A stretch of DNA of 64,000 nucleotides from Lentisphaera profundi (GCF_028728065.1 NZ_CP117811.1:1426001-1490000), one strand, 5' to 3'; shown: positions 32,683 through 42,953, counted from the first letter of the stretch. Notes: generated by a model from the sequence alone, not told the origin. Numbers and translations are program-made.

Positions 32683-35600
32683 TTATTTTCTACTTCGTAT
32701 AATAAAAAATCCTACCATGAATAATGCAGATATTGTACCAATGCCTTTAAGGATTTCTTGTTCGTCCATATTCATCAGTCTATGTTGAATAGATACGTTC
32801 TTGTTCTCCGCAGTTTTTTTTTGGATGATTTCACTGTCCTGAGGTTGTGCAATCTCATGATCTACACCATTAAGTCTATTAGGCTTGAGAAGTTTATGTC
32901 CCCTGGCTTTAGAATCTTCTGTGAACGAATCTTTTTGATCACCAATAGTAATAGTGAATGAACTTGCGGATTCAGTAATTTTGGGTAGTGGATCACCATC
33001 TTTAAAAGGGTAGAGGAGTACCCGGAATGAAGCCGTAGCTGTTTTGTTTTTAAATTTTAAATTGTGGGGCATTTGTTCAGTTGTCAGATTCATTTTGGCA
33101 CGATCCACATCCTGAGTTGGCAAAATATGTTCAACAACAAATTCGCCCTTGCCTTTATAACCAAACATTTTCACCATGAGATGTTTTGATGGATCTTTAG
33201 GATCAGTCAAGATAGCGGTATCGCCATTGATTTTATGGAGCGCCATATTTTTCTTTAGGTCATCGGGTAGTGCGGCATGCCAGATGTACTCGCGTTCTTT
33301 ATCATCCTTCTTAAAATCATCGGCTATAATGATGTAAGGGTGATCACCACGGGCAAAAAGAGCCGTTCTGTAGGCGTATTCGAATTCCTGTTTTCCTTTA
33401 TAGTTAACAGGGTCAAATTGATCGTAGTCATGATAAACTGGAGCATAAGGACGATCTCCGAGGTACCAATGAGTGAGGTATTGCTTAGGCATGTCAAACC
33501 ATGGGCGTGGATCGGGCTTGAGGCGAGTATAATTGAGATTTGGCCATTTATTATTGATTTGGCGATAGGATCCCGTAAGCTCACTACTGAGTATATCAAA
33601 GTTTGCCCCTTTTTTTTCTGCTGCGCCATTGTAGTAGAGTGAGCGAGCCATAGTTCCATCTTGACCTTCACCGTCAACGGTGACACAAGAGTTGGTACGG
33701 CTGTGCTGATTAGCCCTGCTGCGAAATTCAAACCACTGACGTTCGAGGGCATTGACAACAAAGTAGCCCTTGGTTGGTGCTGAATGACCGCCTTTGATAA
33801 CACGGGGAACAAAATTGAGTTGCAGGGCATCTTTTTCCCAGCTACTGCGACTGATCATTTGACCGCGAAAGTCACTAAAGTAGCCTAGAGGTTCACCCGC
33901 TTCTTTGACCGCTTGTTTAAGGTGTTCTTGTAGATTGTCTGGACCTTTCCAGTCCTGAGTATAAACAGAAGAAATCATCCATGATTCCTGACCAAAAGTA
34001 CTGGGGCGCTTTTGTGTATAAGAGCTTGCTCCGTCATCTATTGTGTGTTTGAGGTAGTTGATTATGGGATCGTTTGGGTAAGCGTAGTGTAAGACATTGA
34101 TTGGAGCGCTGGGTATACCGGCATTACCACCATTTTTTTGATCATACATGACCGTTTTGTGGGTCCAAGGTAGGCCAATATGGAGATGAAATTTAGTCAC
34201 ATTATTATACAGGGCTTTACTTGAAATGATTTTCTCTCCTTTAGGCTGCATGCGTGAAAGAACGGACATTTGAGTTGAGTTGATATTACTTTTCCCCATA
34301 CCCTCATAGTGGGCGCCTGATTCAGGGTCGTTCATGATTTCAGCACAATTATTCACTGCTCGTGCGGCTTGATCATAAGTGAATTGGCAGAAACCATCCT
34401 CACCATAAATGGATTGCAGAGCAATGAGCATATCGCCGGTGATCCATGCCTGCCAGTTTGAGCGATTGGCGTAAAGAGCAGGCATAGCGTACATACCTAT
34501 GCTCCAATTTCCTGCTGTAGCAGTGGCAATGACTTTACGAATTGTCTTTTTCTCACCTTCAGTCATCCAGTTATAGAGGTAATCATACATGATTTGAGTT
34601 GAACGTCGTCCAAGAATATCGTGATAAGCATGTTGCCAACCCGGATTATCTTGACTACGCCAATAATCAATAGTTTGTTGTTGCAGATTTGCGGAAATGA
34701 TCATTTTCTCTATAAGCTTACGAGCTAATTTAGTATCAGCTTTAAGTAAGGCTTCAAGAGCTAAGGCAATTCGTCCGCTTGAGCTTTGGCTGTGTTCATC
34801 AAAAACATATTTACCATCAATTTTAAAGGCACCTTTGGGTGCGTATGGCGGTTTTTTATCCGTTAGTTTGGAGTTGGGAGTATAATTGCTAAGGTCATGA
34901 CCAAATTGAGTTCGAGTGTAAAGATACATAAATGAGTGATTATTATTTCCGTGACGACTCTTCAAGAATGACTCTCGAATACGGGGTAAATCATTCATCG
35001 TCATATTTAGGCGTGGGTGGGTGTATGGGGAGAGCTCCTTGCCATCGAACCTATCTTCGGAAAAGTGTTCGGATTGATAACTCGCGGTAGGTTGCGGAAA
35101 GTTTTTTGCGATAAAGTCGTCTCTATAAACGCGAGAAGTGTAGGGGTCATAAGCAATGCGCTTATCAACAGCTAAAGGTCCTTGTTTACTTTTATAAATA
35201 GCTGCGACTTCTTCGTTATTTAAGGTTGTATCGTAGAGGGCATAGTCGTCGATAATGGCACCCTTAAGGTTGCATAGTAAAGAGGCTTTTCCCGATGCGT
35301 CTTTTTCAAATGGGGCAAGGCTGTAGACTGCCAAGCGCCCGTCAACATAGAGCTTTTTAACATTGCCAGTTTTGGCATAGGTAAAAACGTAATGAGTCCA
35401 ACGATTATTAGCTTTTACAGTTGTTGCACCCTCATACCATTTGACGATGATGTCAACTACCCCAGAGCCATCTGGATCGAGGCGATATTTTCGGTAATGG
35501 TTATTCCAGTAATGCTTGCCATTTTCTCCTTGGATTTTAAGTATATCACCAGTAATTTTACCTTTTTCGTGATAAACCCAGAAGGAGGCGGAAAATTCAT

Positions 35601-36945
35601 TTTTTAGTTCATCGAATTGACCTAGTGATAAGGGACCATTAAGAAGTTTAACTGCTTGGCCAAATTTACCTTTTTCAACCTGTTCAATATTTTTTGCGTC
35701 AAAGGCCAAGGTCTGGCCTTTAGAACCAAAAGTCGAGAATTTATTATTTTCTAGTTTATCAAAGGACCAGTATGAGATGGGCTTGAGCTTTTTATTTTTT
35801 ATAGCGGCGGCTCTTTCTGGGTGATAAGCAACCATTTGACCTTCAATACGGTCAGGGGGCATGGTGTAAAGCTTCGCATCTTTGGGTCCCATATCTTTGG
35901 CAAAAACGACTCCATTAACCAGTTTTTCGTCTTTGCCAGCTTCATTTGAAGTCGTCAATTTAAACTTATAGTCACCGATTTTATTAGTCGAAAAAGTTGT
36001 CTTTGGATCATTTGGATCGGCAAACTTCCCCTTAGCACCTTTGGGTTGTTGGATAATACTCCACTCAAACTTTGTTTCTCCAGCATTATTTCCTTTTATG
36101 AGCTCAGTTCCCTGCATTTTAAATTTTGCTTTTGAGGAGCTTATCCATGAGCCTTCTTTTAAGAAAGTTGTGTAGCCCATTCCAGGGTCTGCAATGGGTA
36201 TAGTTCTTTCTTTTACGTAAAAATTTTTCGTTCCCAATTGTTTGATTTGATCAGCATTTAGTGCACGGCCATAGAGTCTAAATTCATCGAAGTTACCTTC
36301 TGCGCGATTGTGTGGAGAGCCATTGCGACCAGAGAGCGATAATTTAAACTTTGTGGTAGGATCCCAAGGACTAGAATGTTTTACAGTTTGTGCTTTGTCA
36401 TTGAGGTAAAATGTGACTTGATCATTTTCATAAACTAATACTAAGTGATTCCATTTTGTAGAACTCATTTGACCTTTGAAGAAGCCTAGGGTCTGCTGTT
36501 TGCCAGCATTGTCTAAATTAATACGAAAGCTGTGGTGCTGGCCTAAAGAAAATATGTTGCTATTTGAATCGTCAGCCTTATGAAAAGTGATGATATTATC
36601 AAAACGACTTTTGTCACCCAAGGGTTTAAATAAGAAAGACATAGTCCAATTCTGAGGAAGAGACAAAGCTTTTTCACTTGATAAGGTACCTCTTACTCCT
36701 CTAGGTAAATGAGCTGAACCATTTAAAAAGCCCTCTTTGCTCTGCCAATGAAGTCCACCGTGGCTACCAATTCGATCCCAGCGTACCACGCCATCATTAC
36801 CGCGACCGGAAGCGTCTGCTTCAAAAGCTCCGAATTCGTAGGGTGAGTCAAATTTCCAATGGAGAATTAATGATTGATCCGCTGAGAAAGCACTTGGTAG
36901 AACGAGATATAAGGCTGCAAAAAGGAGTTTATTTATTATTTTCAT
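32683..36945 (-). CDS. multidomain heparinase II/III-like lyase with LamG domains and C-terminal membrane anchor
   Basis: 1420 residues, secreted (signal ending in PSAFSADQ). Order: LamG domain (about 25-235), a PKD/Ig-like domain (TKFEWSIIQQPKGAKG, about 260-350), a second LamG (about 390-595), then an alpha/alpha toroid plus beta-sandwich of heparinase II/III/alginate-lyase type (THPRLNMTMNDLPRIRES to FRVLLYPFKDGDPLP). Likely catalytic region strings are HYEGMGKSN, GLPWTH and GGHSAPTKGYFVVN. The C-terminus ends in a hydrophobic helix followed by RSRK, resembling PEP-CTERM/LPXTG-like sorting anchors, unlike its paralogues. It is 32 nt after the 868-aa lyase, same operon. Substrate unknown; probably an anionic polysaccharide. 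Confidence 0.82.
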   Translation of the reverse strand: MKIINKLLFAALYLVLPSAFSADQSLILHWKFDSPYEFGAFEADASGRGNDGVVRWDRIGSHGGLHWQSKEGFLNGSAHLPRGVRGTLSSEKALSLPQNWTMSFLFKPLGDKSRFDNIITFHKADDSNSNIFSLGQHHSFRINLDNAGKQQTLGFFKGQMSSTKWNHLVLVYENDQVTFYLNDKAQTVKHSSPWDPTTKFKLSLSGRNGSPHNRAEGNFDEFRLYGRALNADQIKQLGTKNFYVKERTIPIADPGMGYTTFLKEGSWISSSKAKFKMQGTELIKGNNAGETKFEWSIIQQPKGAKGKFADPNDPKTTFSTNKIGDYKFKLTTSNEAGKDEKLVNGVVFAKDMGPKDAKLYTMPPDRIEGQMVAYHPERAAAIKNKKLKPISYWSFDKLENNKFSTFGSKGQTLAFDAKNIEQVEKGKFGQAVKLLNGPLSLGQFDELKNEFSASFWVYHEKGKITGDILKIQGENGKHYWNNHYRKYRLDPDGSGVVDIIVKWYEGATTVKANNRWTHYVFTYAKTGNVKKLYVDGRLAVYSLAPFEKDASGKASLLCNLKGAIIDDYALYDTTLNNEEVAAIYKSKQGPLAVDKRIAYDPYTSRVYRDDFIAKNFPQPTASYQSEHFSEDRFDGKELSPYTHPRLNMTMNDLPRIRESFLKSRHGNNNHSFMYLYTRTQFGHDLSNYTPNSKLTDKKPPYAPKGAFKIDGKYVFDEHSQSSSGRIALALEALLKADTKLARKLIEKMIISANLQQQTIDYWRSQDNPGWQHAYHDILGRRSTQIMYDYLYNWMTEGEKKTIRKVIATATAGNWSIGMYAMPALYANRSNWQAWITGDMLIALQSIYGEDGFCQFTYDQAARAVNNCAEIMNDPESGAHYEGMGKSNINSTQMSVLSRMQPKGEKIISSKALYNNVTKFHLHIGLPWTHKTVMYDQKNGGNAGIPSAPINVLHYAYPNDPIINYLKHTIDDGASSYTQKRPSTFGQESWMISSVYTQDWKGPDNLQEHLKQAVKEAGEPLGYFSDFRGQMISRSSWEKDALQLNFVPRVIKGGHSAPTKGYFVVNALERQWFEFRSRANQHSRTNSCVTVDGEGQDGTMARSLYYNGAAEKKGANFDILSSELTGSYRQINNKWPNLNYTRLKPDPRPWFDMPKQYLTHWYLGDRPYAPVYHDYDQFDPVNYKGKQEFEYAYRTALFARGDHPYIIIADDFKKDDKEREYIWHAALPDDLKKNMALHKINGDTAILTDPKDPSKHLMVKMFGYKGKGEFVVEHILPTQDVDRAKMNLTTEQMPHNLKFKNKTATASFRVLLYPFKDGDPLPKITESASSFTITIGDQKDSFTEDSKARGHKLLKPNRLNGVDHEIAQPQDSEIIQKKTAENKNVSIQHRLMNMDEQEILKGIGTISALFMVGFFIIRSRK

Positions 36946-36977
36946 GAATGACCTCTAGGCTTTAATTAAAATGCTTT

Positions 36978-39584
36978 TCACAGCTCTGCAAGTTTTTTGT
37001 TATTTCGACTAATAGATATTTTATTACGCCCATTATTTTGCATTGTGAAAGTAATGACATCCACCTGTTTGCCAATAGTCACTGTGACCTGATTACGGGA
37101 TTCATTCCATTCATACTTTGGCAATTTGGCACCCTTATAATGAGGGTAAAGTAAGACTTTAAAGTTGGGCTCAACCGCACGACTGGGAATCACTAAACGT
37201 TTCTGAAGTTGAAAGCCGCGACCCTGTGGCCAACTACGAGCGTCTTTTAACTCAAATGTCTCTAGGCGAATCTGTGGATTGGTGTAAATATCTTCTGGAA
37301 TGGTGCGATCGAGAACACTGACTAGGCACATGGGGACTTTAGCGCCGATTTTGCGATTGAGGCCCGGTTTCATTTCCATATTGGGGTGACTCTCGTCAAA
37401 AAGCATGATCTCGTGAGTCCCTATGGAGGCAACTTCAGTGTTTGGGGTGAGCATCATCAGCCATTCATAAAGACGCTCTTGATCATCTTTCTTGATATCA
37501 TCAGTAATGAGGACGTAGGGGTGTTCGCCACGAACGAGCATTGCACTGCGAAAAGCCTTTTCCACGGGATTATGCTCAATACGCAAAGGGCGAGAATATT
37601 CATCCCAAATTCGGGGGTCACCCTTTTCAAAACCTTTATAAAATTTTTCTAACTTAGGGTGACGGTCTACATGATCCTGCCATTTAAAGTCGAGATTTTT
37701 TGCTAGGAAGGCATCGGCTTTTTCGGTGAAGTTTGCGTAGCGCGCAAATTTTCTGCGAGGATCATTGAGATCGACATAACCACAGAGCTCACCAGGCCAG
37801 CGCCAGGCGTGGGAATAGGCGGTATCGACTGCGGCAATAGTTACATCTTCATTGTCTTGCATGCCAAGCCATGTGGAAGGCGGTGTGAAGTAACCCTGTC
37901 CCTTACCGTCGATAATGACCAAGCTATGATGGCGACCTTCAACGGAGCGAAAGCGCTCATCTGCCCAAACACGTCCTGCACCTGTGAGGGTGAAAGCCCC
38001 CTTGTCGGCGTGTTGGTGATTGGGGGCATGACCATCGTCACGTGCTTCGAATTGCAACTGCAATTGATCGATCCCCCATTTATCACGTGTTATGAGGGAG
38101 TTTCGATCGGGATCAAAAAAGGTATTTTTTAAGCCTAGGTTTTTTCCATCATTGTATTGTTTTTTAGAACTATCCGCCGCAATAATTAGGTCCATATGTG
38201 GGTAAGAATTATAAAAAGTCTTTTTGTTTGGGGGTGGGAAATTGCCATTTTTATCCAGAGTGACTTGGTTGGTGCGTTGCAGAACATAATCAACAACTGG
38301 GTCATTGGGGTAGAAGCGTTTGAAAGCTTGCATGGTCATGGTGGAAGGGCCACCCTGTCCGCCGTCACCGTGACTTATGAAACGTTGACCGGAGTCATTA
38401 CCCTTACCAAAAGCATTGGGCTGCGATGATTGAGCGTACCAATTGACGGAGTTTTTCCAGCGATTGAGGTTCCAGATATTGTCGCCACGACGTGCCATGG
38501 CAATAAACCCTGGGATTGCCCAGCGCAAACCAAATTGTGAATAGCCTATAGCCTCATCTGATGAGCCCATATCTGACCAGCCATATTTCACAAAGTCAGT
38601 GAGGATTTCTCTGGCGTGATCTATCACGCGTTGATCATTGCCGGGTTCACCTTCAGTAGCTAATGCTGTGAGATATAGACCTCCAGAACCGATGGCAATC
38701 CAGTTCCAGTTGCGGAAATGATGGGGCATGTGGGAGCCCATGGTTGTCTTGCCAAAATGGTATTTATTGAGAGCTTTGCGGCAATTAGCGCGTTGTTCTT
38801 CGTTCATCCAATGATGCGCATAATCATACATAAAAGCAAACCAGGGTTCACCATCGATTGCAGCTCGTCTATTGCTTCGCCAGACATCGCCGTTGAGCTG
38901 AATAGACTGTTCATTTAAACGAAAACCGTGGAAACGGTCAGGCGTATTATATTTATCTGTGCTAACCTTTCCTGCTTTGAAACTTTCATCCATTGCTACG
39001 AGGCGCTTGTAGTAGATTGTTGAGAGGGTAGAAATCGCTGCGGCAAGTTCCTTTCCCATTTTTTCATCTTCGCGAATTAATGAATCTAGAGCCTCAGTCA
39101 TGAGCACATAAGCAAAGCCGTAACGATGACTGTATTTTTGCTTACGGGGAAACTTGCTTTCTTTTTTCATGATTTTCATTGCTAAATCTTCATCACCAGC
39201 AGCTAATGCTTTCAGAAGCTCATAGGATTCAGAGCCTTTGTTGCGAATGGATTCTTTTTGATTGACTGTGATCTGATGATAGGCGTAAGCACCAGCCAGG
39301 GTATTCTTTATACCTGCGCGAATGCGAGGTAAGTCGTCGGGAGAAATGAGTATACGTGGGTGAATTCCAGAAGCAGGGACTTCTCCAAAGGCATAGGGAT
39401 CGAAATTTTTATCATCAACTTTACTTAAGTCAACTTTTGGAGAATTCGGCCACATGTATTCGCCCTTGAGGATTTGATCAGCAGTCTGTTCTCCAGGCAG
39501 TTGAGCCATTGGCTCTGCGGCATTTAAAATGAGTGAGCTGAAGAGTGAAAATATAAAACTGACTTTAAGTAAAGTTTTTTTCAT
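36978..39584 (-). CDS. heparinase II/III-like polysaccharide lyase
   Basis: 868 residues from the ATG at 39584 (AAGGA 8 nt upstream, MKKTLLKVSFIFSLFSSLIL signal); an upstream ATG at 39620 only adds residues before the signal. Family features are ASGIHPRILISPDDLPRIRAG, the toroid motif GSHMPHHFRNWNWIAIGSGG, and the beta-sandwich motif HAPNHQHADKGAFTLTGAGR with the expected catalytic/metal His. It is a clear paralogue of the lyase at 61234 (shared GKTTMGSHMPHHFRNWNW, RSVEGRHHS/RGIESRHHS, RIWDEYSRPLR). It would cleave uronate-containing polysaccharide outside the cytoplasm. It leads an operon with the 1420-aa lyase, behind a dyad operator at 39648. Confidence 0.88.
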   Translation of the reverse strand: MKKTLLKVSFIFSLFSSLILNAAEPMAQLPGEQTADQILKGEYMWPNSPKVDLSKVDDKNFDPYAFGEVPASGIHPRILISPDDLPRIRAGIKNTLAGAYAYHQITVNQKESIRNKGSESYELLKALAAGDEDLAMKIMKKESKFPRKQKYSHRYGFAYVLMTEALDSLIREDEKMGKELAAAISTLSTIYYKRLVAMDESFKAGKVSTDKYNTPDRFHGFRLNEQSIQLNGDVWRSNRRAAIDGEPWFAFMYDYAHHWMNEEQRANCRKALNKYHFGKTTMGSHMPHHFRNWNWIAIGSGGLYLTALATEGEPGNDQRVIDHAREILTDFVKYGWSDMGSSDEAIGYSQFGLRWAIPGFIAMARRGDNIWNLNRWKNSVNWYAQSSQPNAFGKGNDSGQRFISHGDGGQGGPSTMTMQAFKRFYPNDPVVDYVLQRTNQVTLDKNGNFPPPNKKTFYNSYPHMDLIIAADSSKKQYNDGKNLGLKNTFFDPDRNSLITRDKWGIDQLQLQFEARDDGHAPNHQHADKGAFTLTGAGRVWADERFRSVEGRHHSLVIIDGKGQGYFTPPSTWLGMQDNEDVTIAAVDTAYSHAWRWPGELCGYVDLNDPRRKFARYANFTEKADAFLAKNLDFKWQDHVDRHPKLEKFYKGFEKGDPRIWDEYSRPLRIEHNPVEKAFRSAMLVRGEHPYVLITDDIKKDDQERLYEWLMMLTPNTEVASIGTHEIMLFDESHPNMEMKPGLNRKIGAKVPMCLVSVLDRTIPEDIYTNPQIRLETFELKDARSWPQGRGFQLQKRLVIPSRAVEPNFKVLLYPHYKGAKLPKYEWNESRNQVTVTIGKQVDVITFTMQNNGRNKISISRNNKKLAEL

Positions 39585-39647
39585 ATGAATTGTCCTTAAG
39601 ATAAATATGCTAAAAATCAAAGCACTATAGATTGCCTTATATAGTAT

Positions 39648-39663
39648 TACAATATGTATTTTA
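39648..39663 (-). promoter_or_regulatory. dyad operator site before lyase operon
   Basis: TACAATA-TG-TATTTTA within AGTATTACAATATGTATTTT; 14 of 16 positions match the consensus TATAATA-TG-TATTATA. 63 nt before the ATG at 39584. Confidence 0.6.
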
Positions 39664-39836
39664 TTAAATTATATTGTATCGATTTTAAATTTAATTAAAT
39701 GAATTTAAAAATGGCTAGAAAATAATTTTAGAACAACACTAAAAATTTTTTACTAGAGCAGGCTTAATGCCAAGAAGAAACTGAGAAGTCCACAAGGTTA
39801 AGAGTTGTTTATAAGAGCTAAGTCTTTCTGTTTTGA

Positions 39837-40490
39837 TTAATTACTATTGACAATGGCAGTGATATCTAAGCCATTATCCCCCCACGGGGCCTCAGTATTC
39901 GCCGTGCTAATACCAAGTAGATAGCTTATTGGTGCAACGTGTCCATCTAAGTACAGGACATTAGACTTGTCCTCATGACGGGAATCAAAATTATCTGAAT
40001 TAATCCCTGCATCTTGGTTATTTTGCTCACTGTAATGAAGAAAGCTAGAGGGGGAGCTGATCATTTGATATGAGATGCCTCTAAAACCGAGACTGTTACC
40101 ACTGCCACCTCCGATCATATTATGTCCATAAACTAGATCTCCTCTGATGCCATTTGTCGTATCTGCGGTTCTAGCAACTGCTTCATGACAGGACGCATTG
40201 ACTTGGAAATTATTTTGATCTTGGCGGAAGTAAGGGTAATATTCTTTGAATTCACTGTTTTTATACCACCAATCTCCATTGTTATCTCTATAAGGCACAG
40301 GGTAATTATCCCAATTATCAGCGTAGAAGAAATTAGCCATGCCAAGACTTTTTAAATTGTTTTTACACAAGACGGTTTTAGACGTTCTGCGAGCCTTACT
40401 TAAAACAGGTAAGAGCATAGAGGCTAAAATACCTATAATTGCTACTACAACTAAAACTTCGATGAGTGTGAATTTTTTTAGTTTTATCAT
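39837..40490 (-). CDS. prepilin-type N-terminal domain protein
   Basis: 217 residues. MIKLKKFTLIEVLVVVAIIG is a class III prepilin signal with Glu at +5; LLPVLSKARRTSKTVLCKNNLK follows. The C-terminal part has SRHEDKSNVLYLDGHV, an exact H-x9-DG motif. Likely exported; role unknown. It follows the LamG protein by 58 nt on the same strand and may close the sulfatase operon. Confidence 0.85.
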   Translation of the reverse strand: MIKLKKFTLIEVLVVVAIIGILASMLLPVLSKARRTSKTVLCKNNLKSLGMANFFYADNWDNYPVPYRDNNGDWWYKNSEFKEYYPYFRQDQNNFQVNASCHEAVARTADTTNGIRGDLVYGHNMIGGGSGNSLGFRGISYQMISSPSSFLHYSEQNNQDAGINSDNFDSRHEDKSNVLYLDGHVAPISYLLGISTANTEAPWGDNGLDITAIVNSN

Positions 40491-40548
40491 TTCTTATTAT
40501 CCTAACTTTTGAGTTTAATGAGAGTTAAATTCAGGAAGTGTTTTCACT

Positions 40549-41178
40549 TTAGATATTCTGTATTGTTGATTTTTTATTGATGACTTTGTCATAGATTTTT
40601 AGTTCATCTATAAGACCTTCGTAATGCTGTTCAGTGACTGATTTATCGCCATCATAGTAAGCGGCTCCAATAAGAATGTCTTGGATATTGTATTGTTCTT
40701 TTTCGGGGCATTGAGCTGTGTCAATTAATATATTGTCGATGTAGAGTTTAACTTCCTTGTTATCGCGTGTCACCAGTATGTGAATCCACTTTCTATTGTA
40801 TTTTTGATCTTTGAGAGAGTGCATAATTCTATGGTGATTTCCCGCTCCGATACTTAAAGTGTACACCTGTTTAAAACGGATAGAAATCCCCTTGTGGCCA
40901 CCAATGCTGATAAGGTTTTCGTAAGATTTTTTAATATCTGATTTTTTGGGCTTGATAAAAAAGGACACAGAGATACCTGAATGACCCTTTTTGAAGGGCT
41001 TAGTCAAATTAATCAGACTTGATGAACCATTGAAAGAGGCCGCTTTTCCCTCTTTGCCTCTTGTGAGTTCGATGTTTTTAAAAGTTTTCTTATTTAACTT
41101 ATCAAAGTCTTCTTCGATAAGTGCTTTATCAGCTAAAAGGCTGATGTTAAAAAAGATAATTACGAATATGAATCTCAT
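40549..41178 (-). CDS. secreted LamG (Concanavalin A-like) domain protein
   Basis: 209 residues: a signal peptide (MRFIFVIIFFNISLLADK) and one LamG/laminin-G-3 domain. Marks are RGKEGKAASFNGSSSLINL at the start, ISVSFFIKPK, WIHILVTRDNKEVKLYIDNI in the middle and EGLIDELKIYDKVI at the end. Such domains bind carbohydrate or protein ligands; no catalytic part is present. It lies 19 nt after the sulfatase on the same strand, so it is probably a co-expressed glycan-binding protein. Confidence 0.8.
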   Translation of the reverse strand: MRFIFVIIFFNISLLADKALIEEDFDKLNKKTFKNIELTRGKEGKAASFNGSSSLINLTKPFKKGHSGISVSFFIKPKKSDIKKSYENLISIGGHKGISIRFKQVYTLSIGAGNHHRIMHSLKDQKYNRKWIHILVTRDNKEVKLYIDNILIDTAQCPEKEQYNIQDILIGAAYYDGDKSVTEQHYEGLIDELKIYDKVINKKSTIQNI

Positions 41179-41197
41179 TGTATATCCTTGGTTTTAA

Positions 41198-42604
41198 TTA
41201 GGGTGTGTAATCACGTTTGGAAACCTTATTGATGAGTTTGTGCAGGGACTGAACCTTTTCGGGATGTTGAGTCGCCAGGTTTTTCATTTCCCCTTCATCT
41301 TTTTCTAAATTATAGAGTTCAAAGCGTTCAGCGGGACTTAAATCTTTTTTGCGATTGGCAATGAGCTTCCATTCTTTGACGCGAACGGATGACCAAGATT
41401 TCCAGGCATTGAAAATATAAGGGCGCTGAGCTTGCTGCGCGTGTTTTCCTAGTAGAGTAGGGAGGTAACTCACTCCATCGCTGTCTTTAGGGCAATCAAC
41501 TCCAGTCAGATCACAGGCGGTGGCCATGAAGTCACAATAGGCACTTATATGATCCGTGACTTGACCTGCTTGAATAGTTTTAGGCCAGTAAGCAATAAAA
41601 GGTGTGCGGGTTCCTGCTTCATAAATACTGCGCTTATCACCTCGGAGTTTGCCAGAACTCTGAAAGAACTCCAGCGTTTGACCGCCTTCGGGAGAAGCTC
41701 CGTTATCGCTACCAAAGAGTACGAGGGTGTTTTCTTCTATTTTGAGTTTTTTGAGTAGATCGAGGATACGACCCACATCTCGATCCATGCGACTGATCAT
41801 TCCGGCGTAGGCGGCGTGGGGGTATTTTTGTCCGCAGTAACCTTTGACGTACTGACTGCCATAGCCGGGGTCTTTTGAACCACCGCCACCGATGATTTTT
41901 GGAGTTTCAGGCCAATTGAGTTTTAGATAGGGTTCAACAGAATCATGGGGTACAGTGATCTCTGCATGGGGAATGGTGTAGGGCAGGTAGAGGAAAAAAG
42001 GAGTATCTTTATTTTCTTCGATAAACCCTAATGCGTCTTTGGTAAATTCATCATGACTGTAAACCCCATGGTGTTTTTCTTTAATGTAGCCCTCATCTGT
42101 AAGTAAGTTCTTGTTGGTGGGGTAATGGACTTTTTCGCCATTGCGCCACATGAATTCGGGATAATAAAAGTGTGCGAAGCCCTGATTATCGTAAGTGAAG
42201 ACATGATCGAAACCATGTTCGCCTGGGCTATTGTCGTGGCCTGGACGGCCCATCATGCCCCATTTGCCGATCATCGCTGTTTTGTATCCGGCATTCTTAA
42301 GCAGCCCAGCAATTGTGATTGAAGGGATTTTATCACCCATGGGAAGATTGGCGATATGTTTTCCAGTCATGAGAACTTTGCGTGACATGGTACAGGTGGT
42401 GTAACCAGAGTAGTGATTAGTAAAGCGAATGCCACTAGCAGCCATTTTGTCCAATTCTGGAGTTTGGATTTTTTCTTGACCATAAGAGCCGAGTTCACCA
42501 TAGCCGAGATCATCTGCTAAGATAAAAATGATGTTGGTTTTTGTATCTGAAGCTAAAGCGCTTAAAGAAATTAAAATCAAGAGATATTTTAAAATGGATA
42601 ACAT
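41198..42604 (-). CDS. sulfatase with unusual active-site motif
   Basis: 468 residues, secreted (MLSILKYLLILISLSALASD). It is a type I sulfatase: NIIFILADDLGYGELGSYG (metal ligands), DMKPQS-like PYTIPHAEITVPHDS, GSDNGASPEGG (metal ligands) and DRDVGRILDLL. The active-site segment reads YTTCTMSRKVLMTGKH: the Cys expected to become formylglycine and the Arg are present, but the usual Pro at +2 is Met. The TG at +9/+10 is kept. Whether a formylglycine-generating enzyme accepts it is not clear. A strong dyad operator lies 28 nt upstream. LamG and prepilin genes follow in line. Confidence 0.88.
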   Translation of the reverse strand: MLSILKYLLILISLSALASDTKTNIIFILADDLGYGELGSYGQEKIQTPELDKMAASGIRFTNHYSGYTTCTMSRKVLMTGKHIANLPMGDKIPSITIAGLLKNAGYKTAMIGKWGMMGRPGHDNSPGEHGFDHVFTYDNQGFAHFYYPEFMWRNGEKVHYPTNKNLLTDEGYIKEKHHGVYSHDEFTKDALGFIEENKDTPFFLYLPYTIPHAEITVPHDSVEPYLKLNWPETPKIIGGGGSKDPGYGSQYVKGYCGQKYPHAAYAGMISRMDRDVGRILDLLKKLKIEENTLVLFGSDNGASPEGGQTLEFFQSSGKLRGDKRSIYEAGTRTPFIAYWPKTIQAGQVTDHISAYCDFMATACDLTGVDCPKDSDGVSYLPTLLGKHAQQAQRPYIFNAWKSWSSVRVKEWKLIANRKKDLSPAERFELYNLEKDEGEMKNLATQHPEKVQSLHKLINKVSKRDYTP

Positions 42605-42953
42605 GAACTTAGTCCTTGGAGGCAGTTAGTATTATAATATGTATTATATATTGCAATTATTTTACTTTCAAGTAGGTTTTACGAAATAAATATTCAATTA
42701 ATCTTGCAGGTGATAATTGTACGCCTTACGAGCAATATGGACTTAGTGAGTGATCGATCTCTTTTATAAATCAGTAATGATAAGGACTCGACTAGCCTAC
42801 CTTTGACAGTTTCTTCATTTGCAAATCAGGATAAATACAGGAGATTTTGTATATTCATGAGAGACTTTTAAATCCTTTTTTGACTTTCTTGACATAAGAA
42901 GTTTCAAAAGTAAAAATGGATTCAGGTGAAAAAATAATGGAGATAAGAATTTC
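42605..42953. other. divergent intergenic region
   Basis: Between the sulfatase (minus) and the ThuA gene (plus). Apart from the dyad operator at 42633-42648 I see no gene or clear promoter. Confidence 0.5.
42633..42648. promoter_or_regulatory. dyad operator site before sulfatase operon
   Basis: Perfect TATAATA-TG-TATTATA (7-bp inverted arms around TG), 28 nt before the sulfatase ATG at 42604. Confidence 0.7.

Noticed and set aside
33277-33642. plus-strand reading frame inside the 1420-aa lyase
   Set aside because: Antisense shadow of a strongly supported gene; no ribosome site or family pattern.
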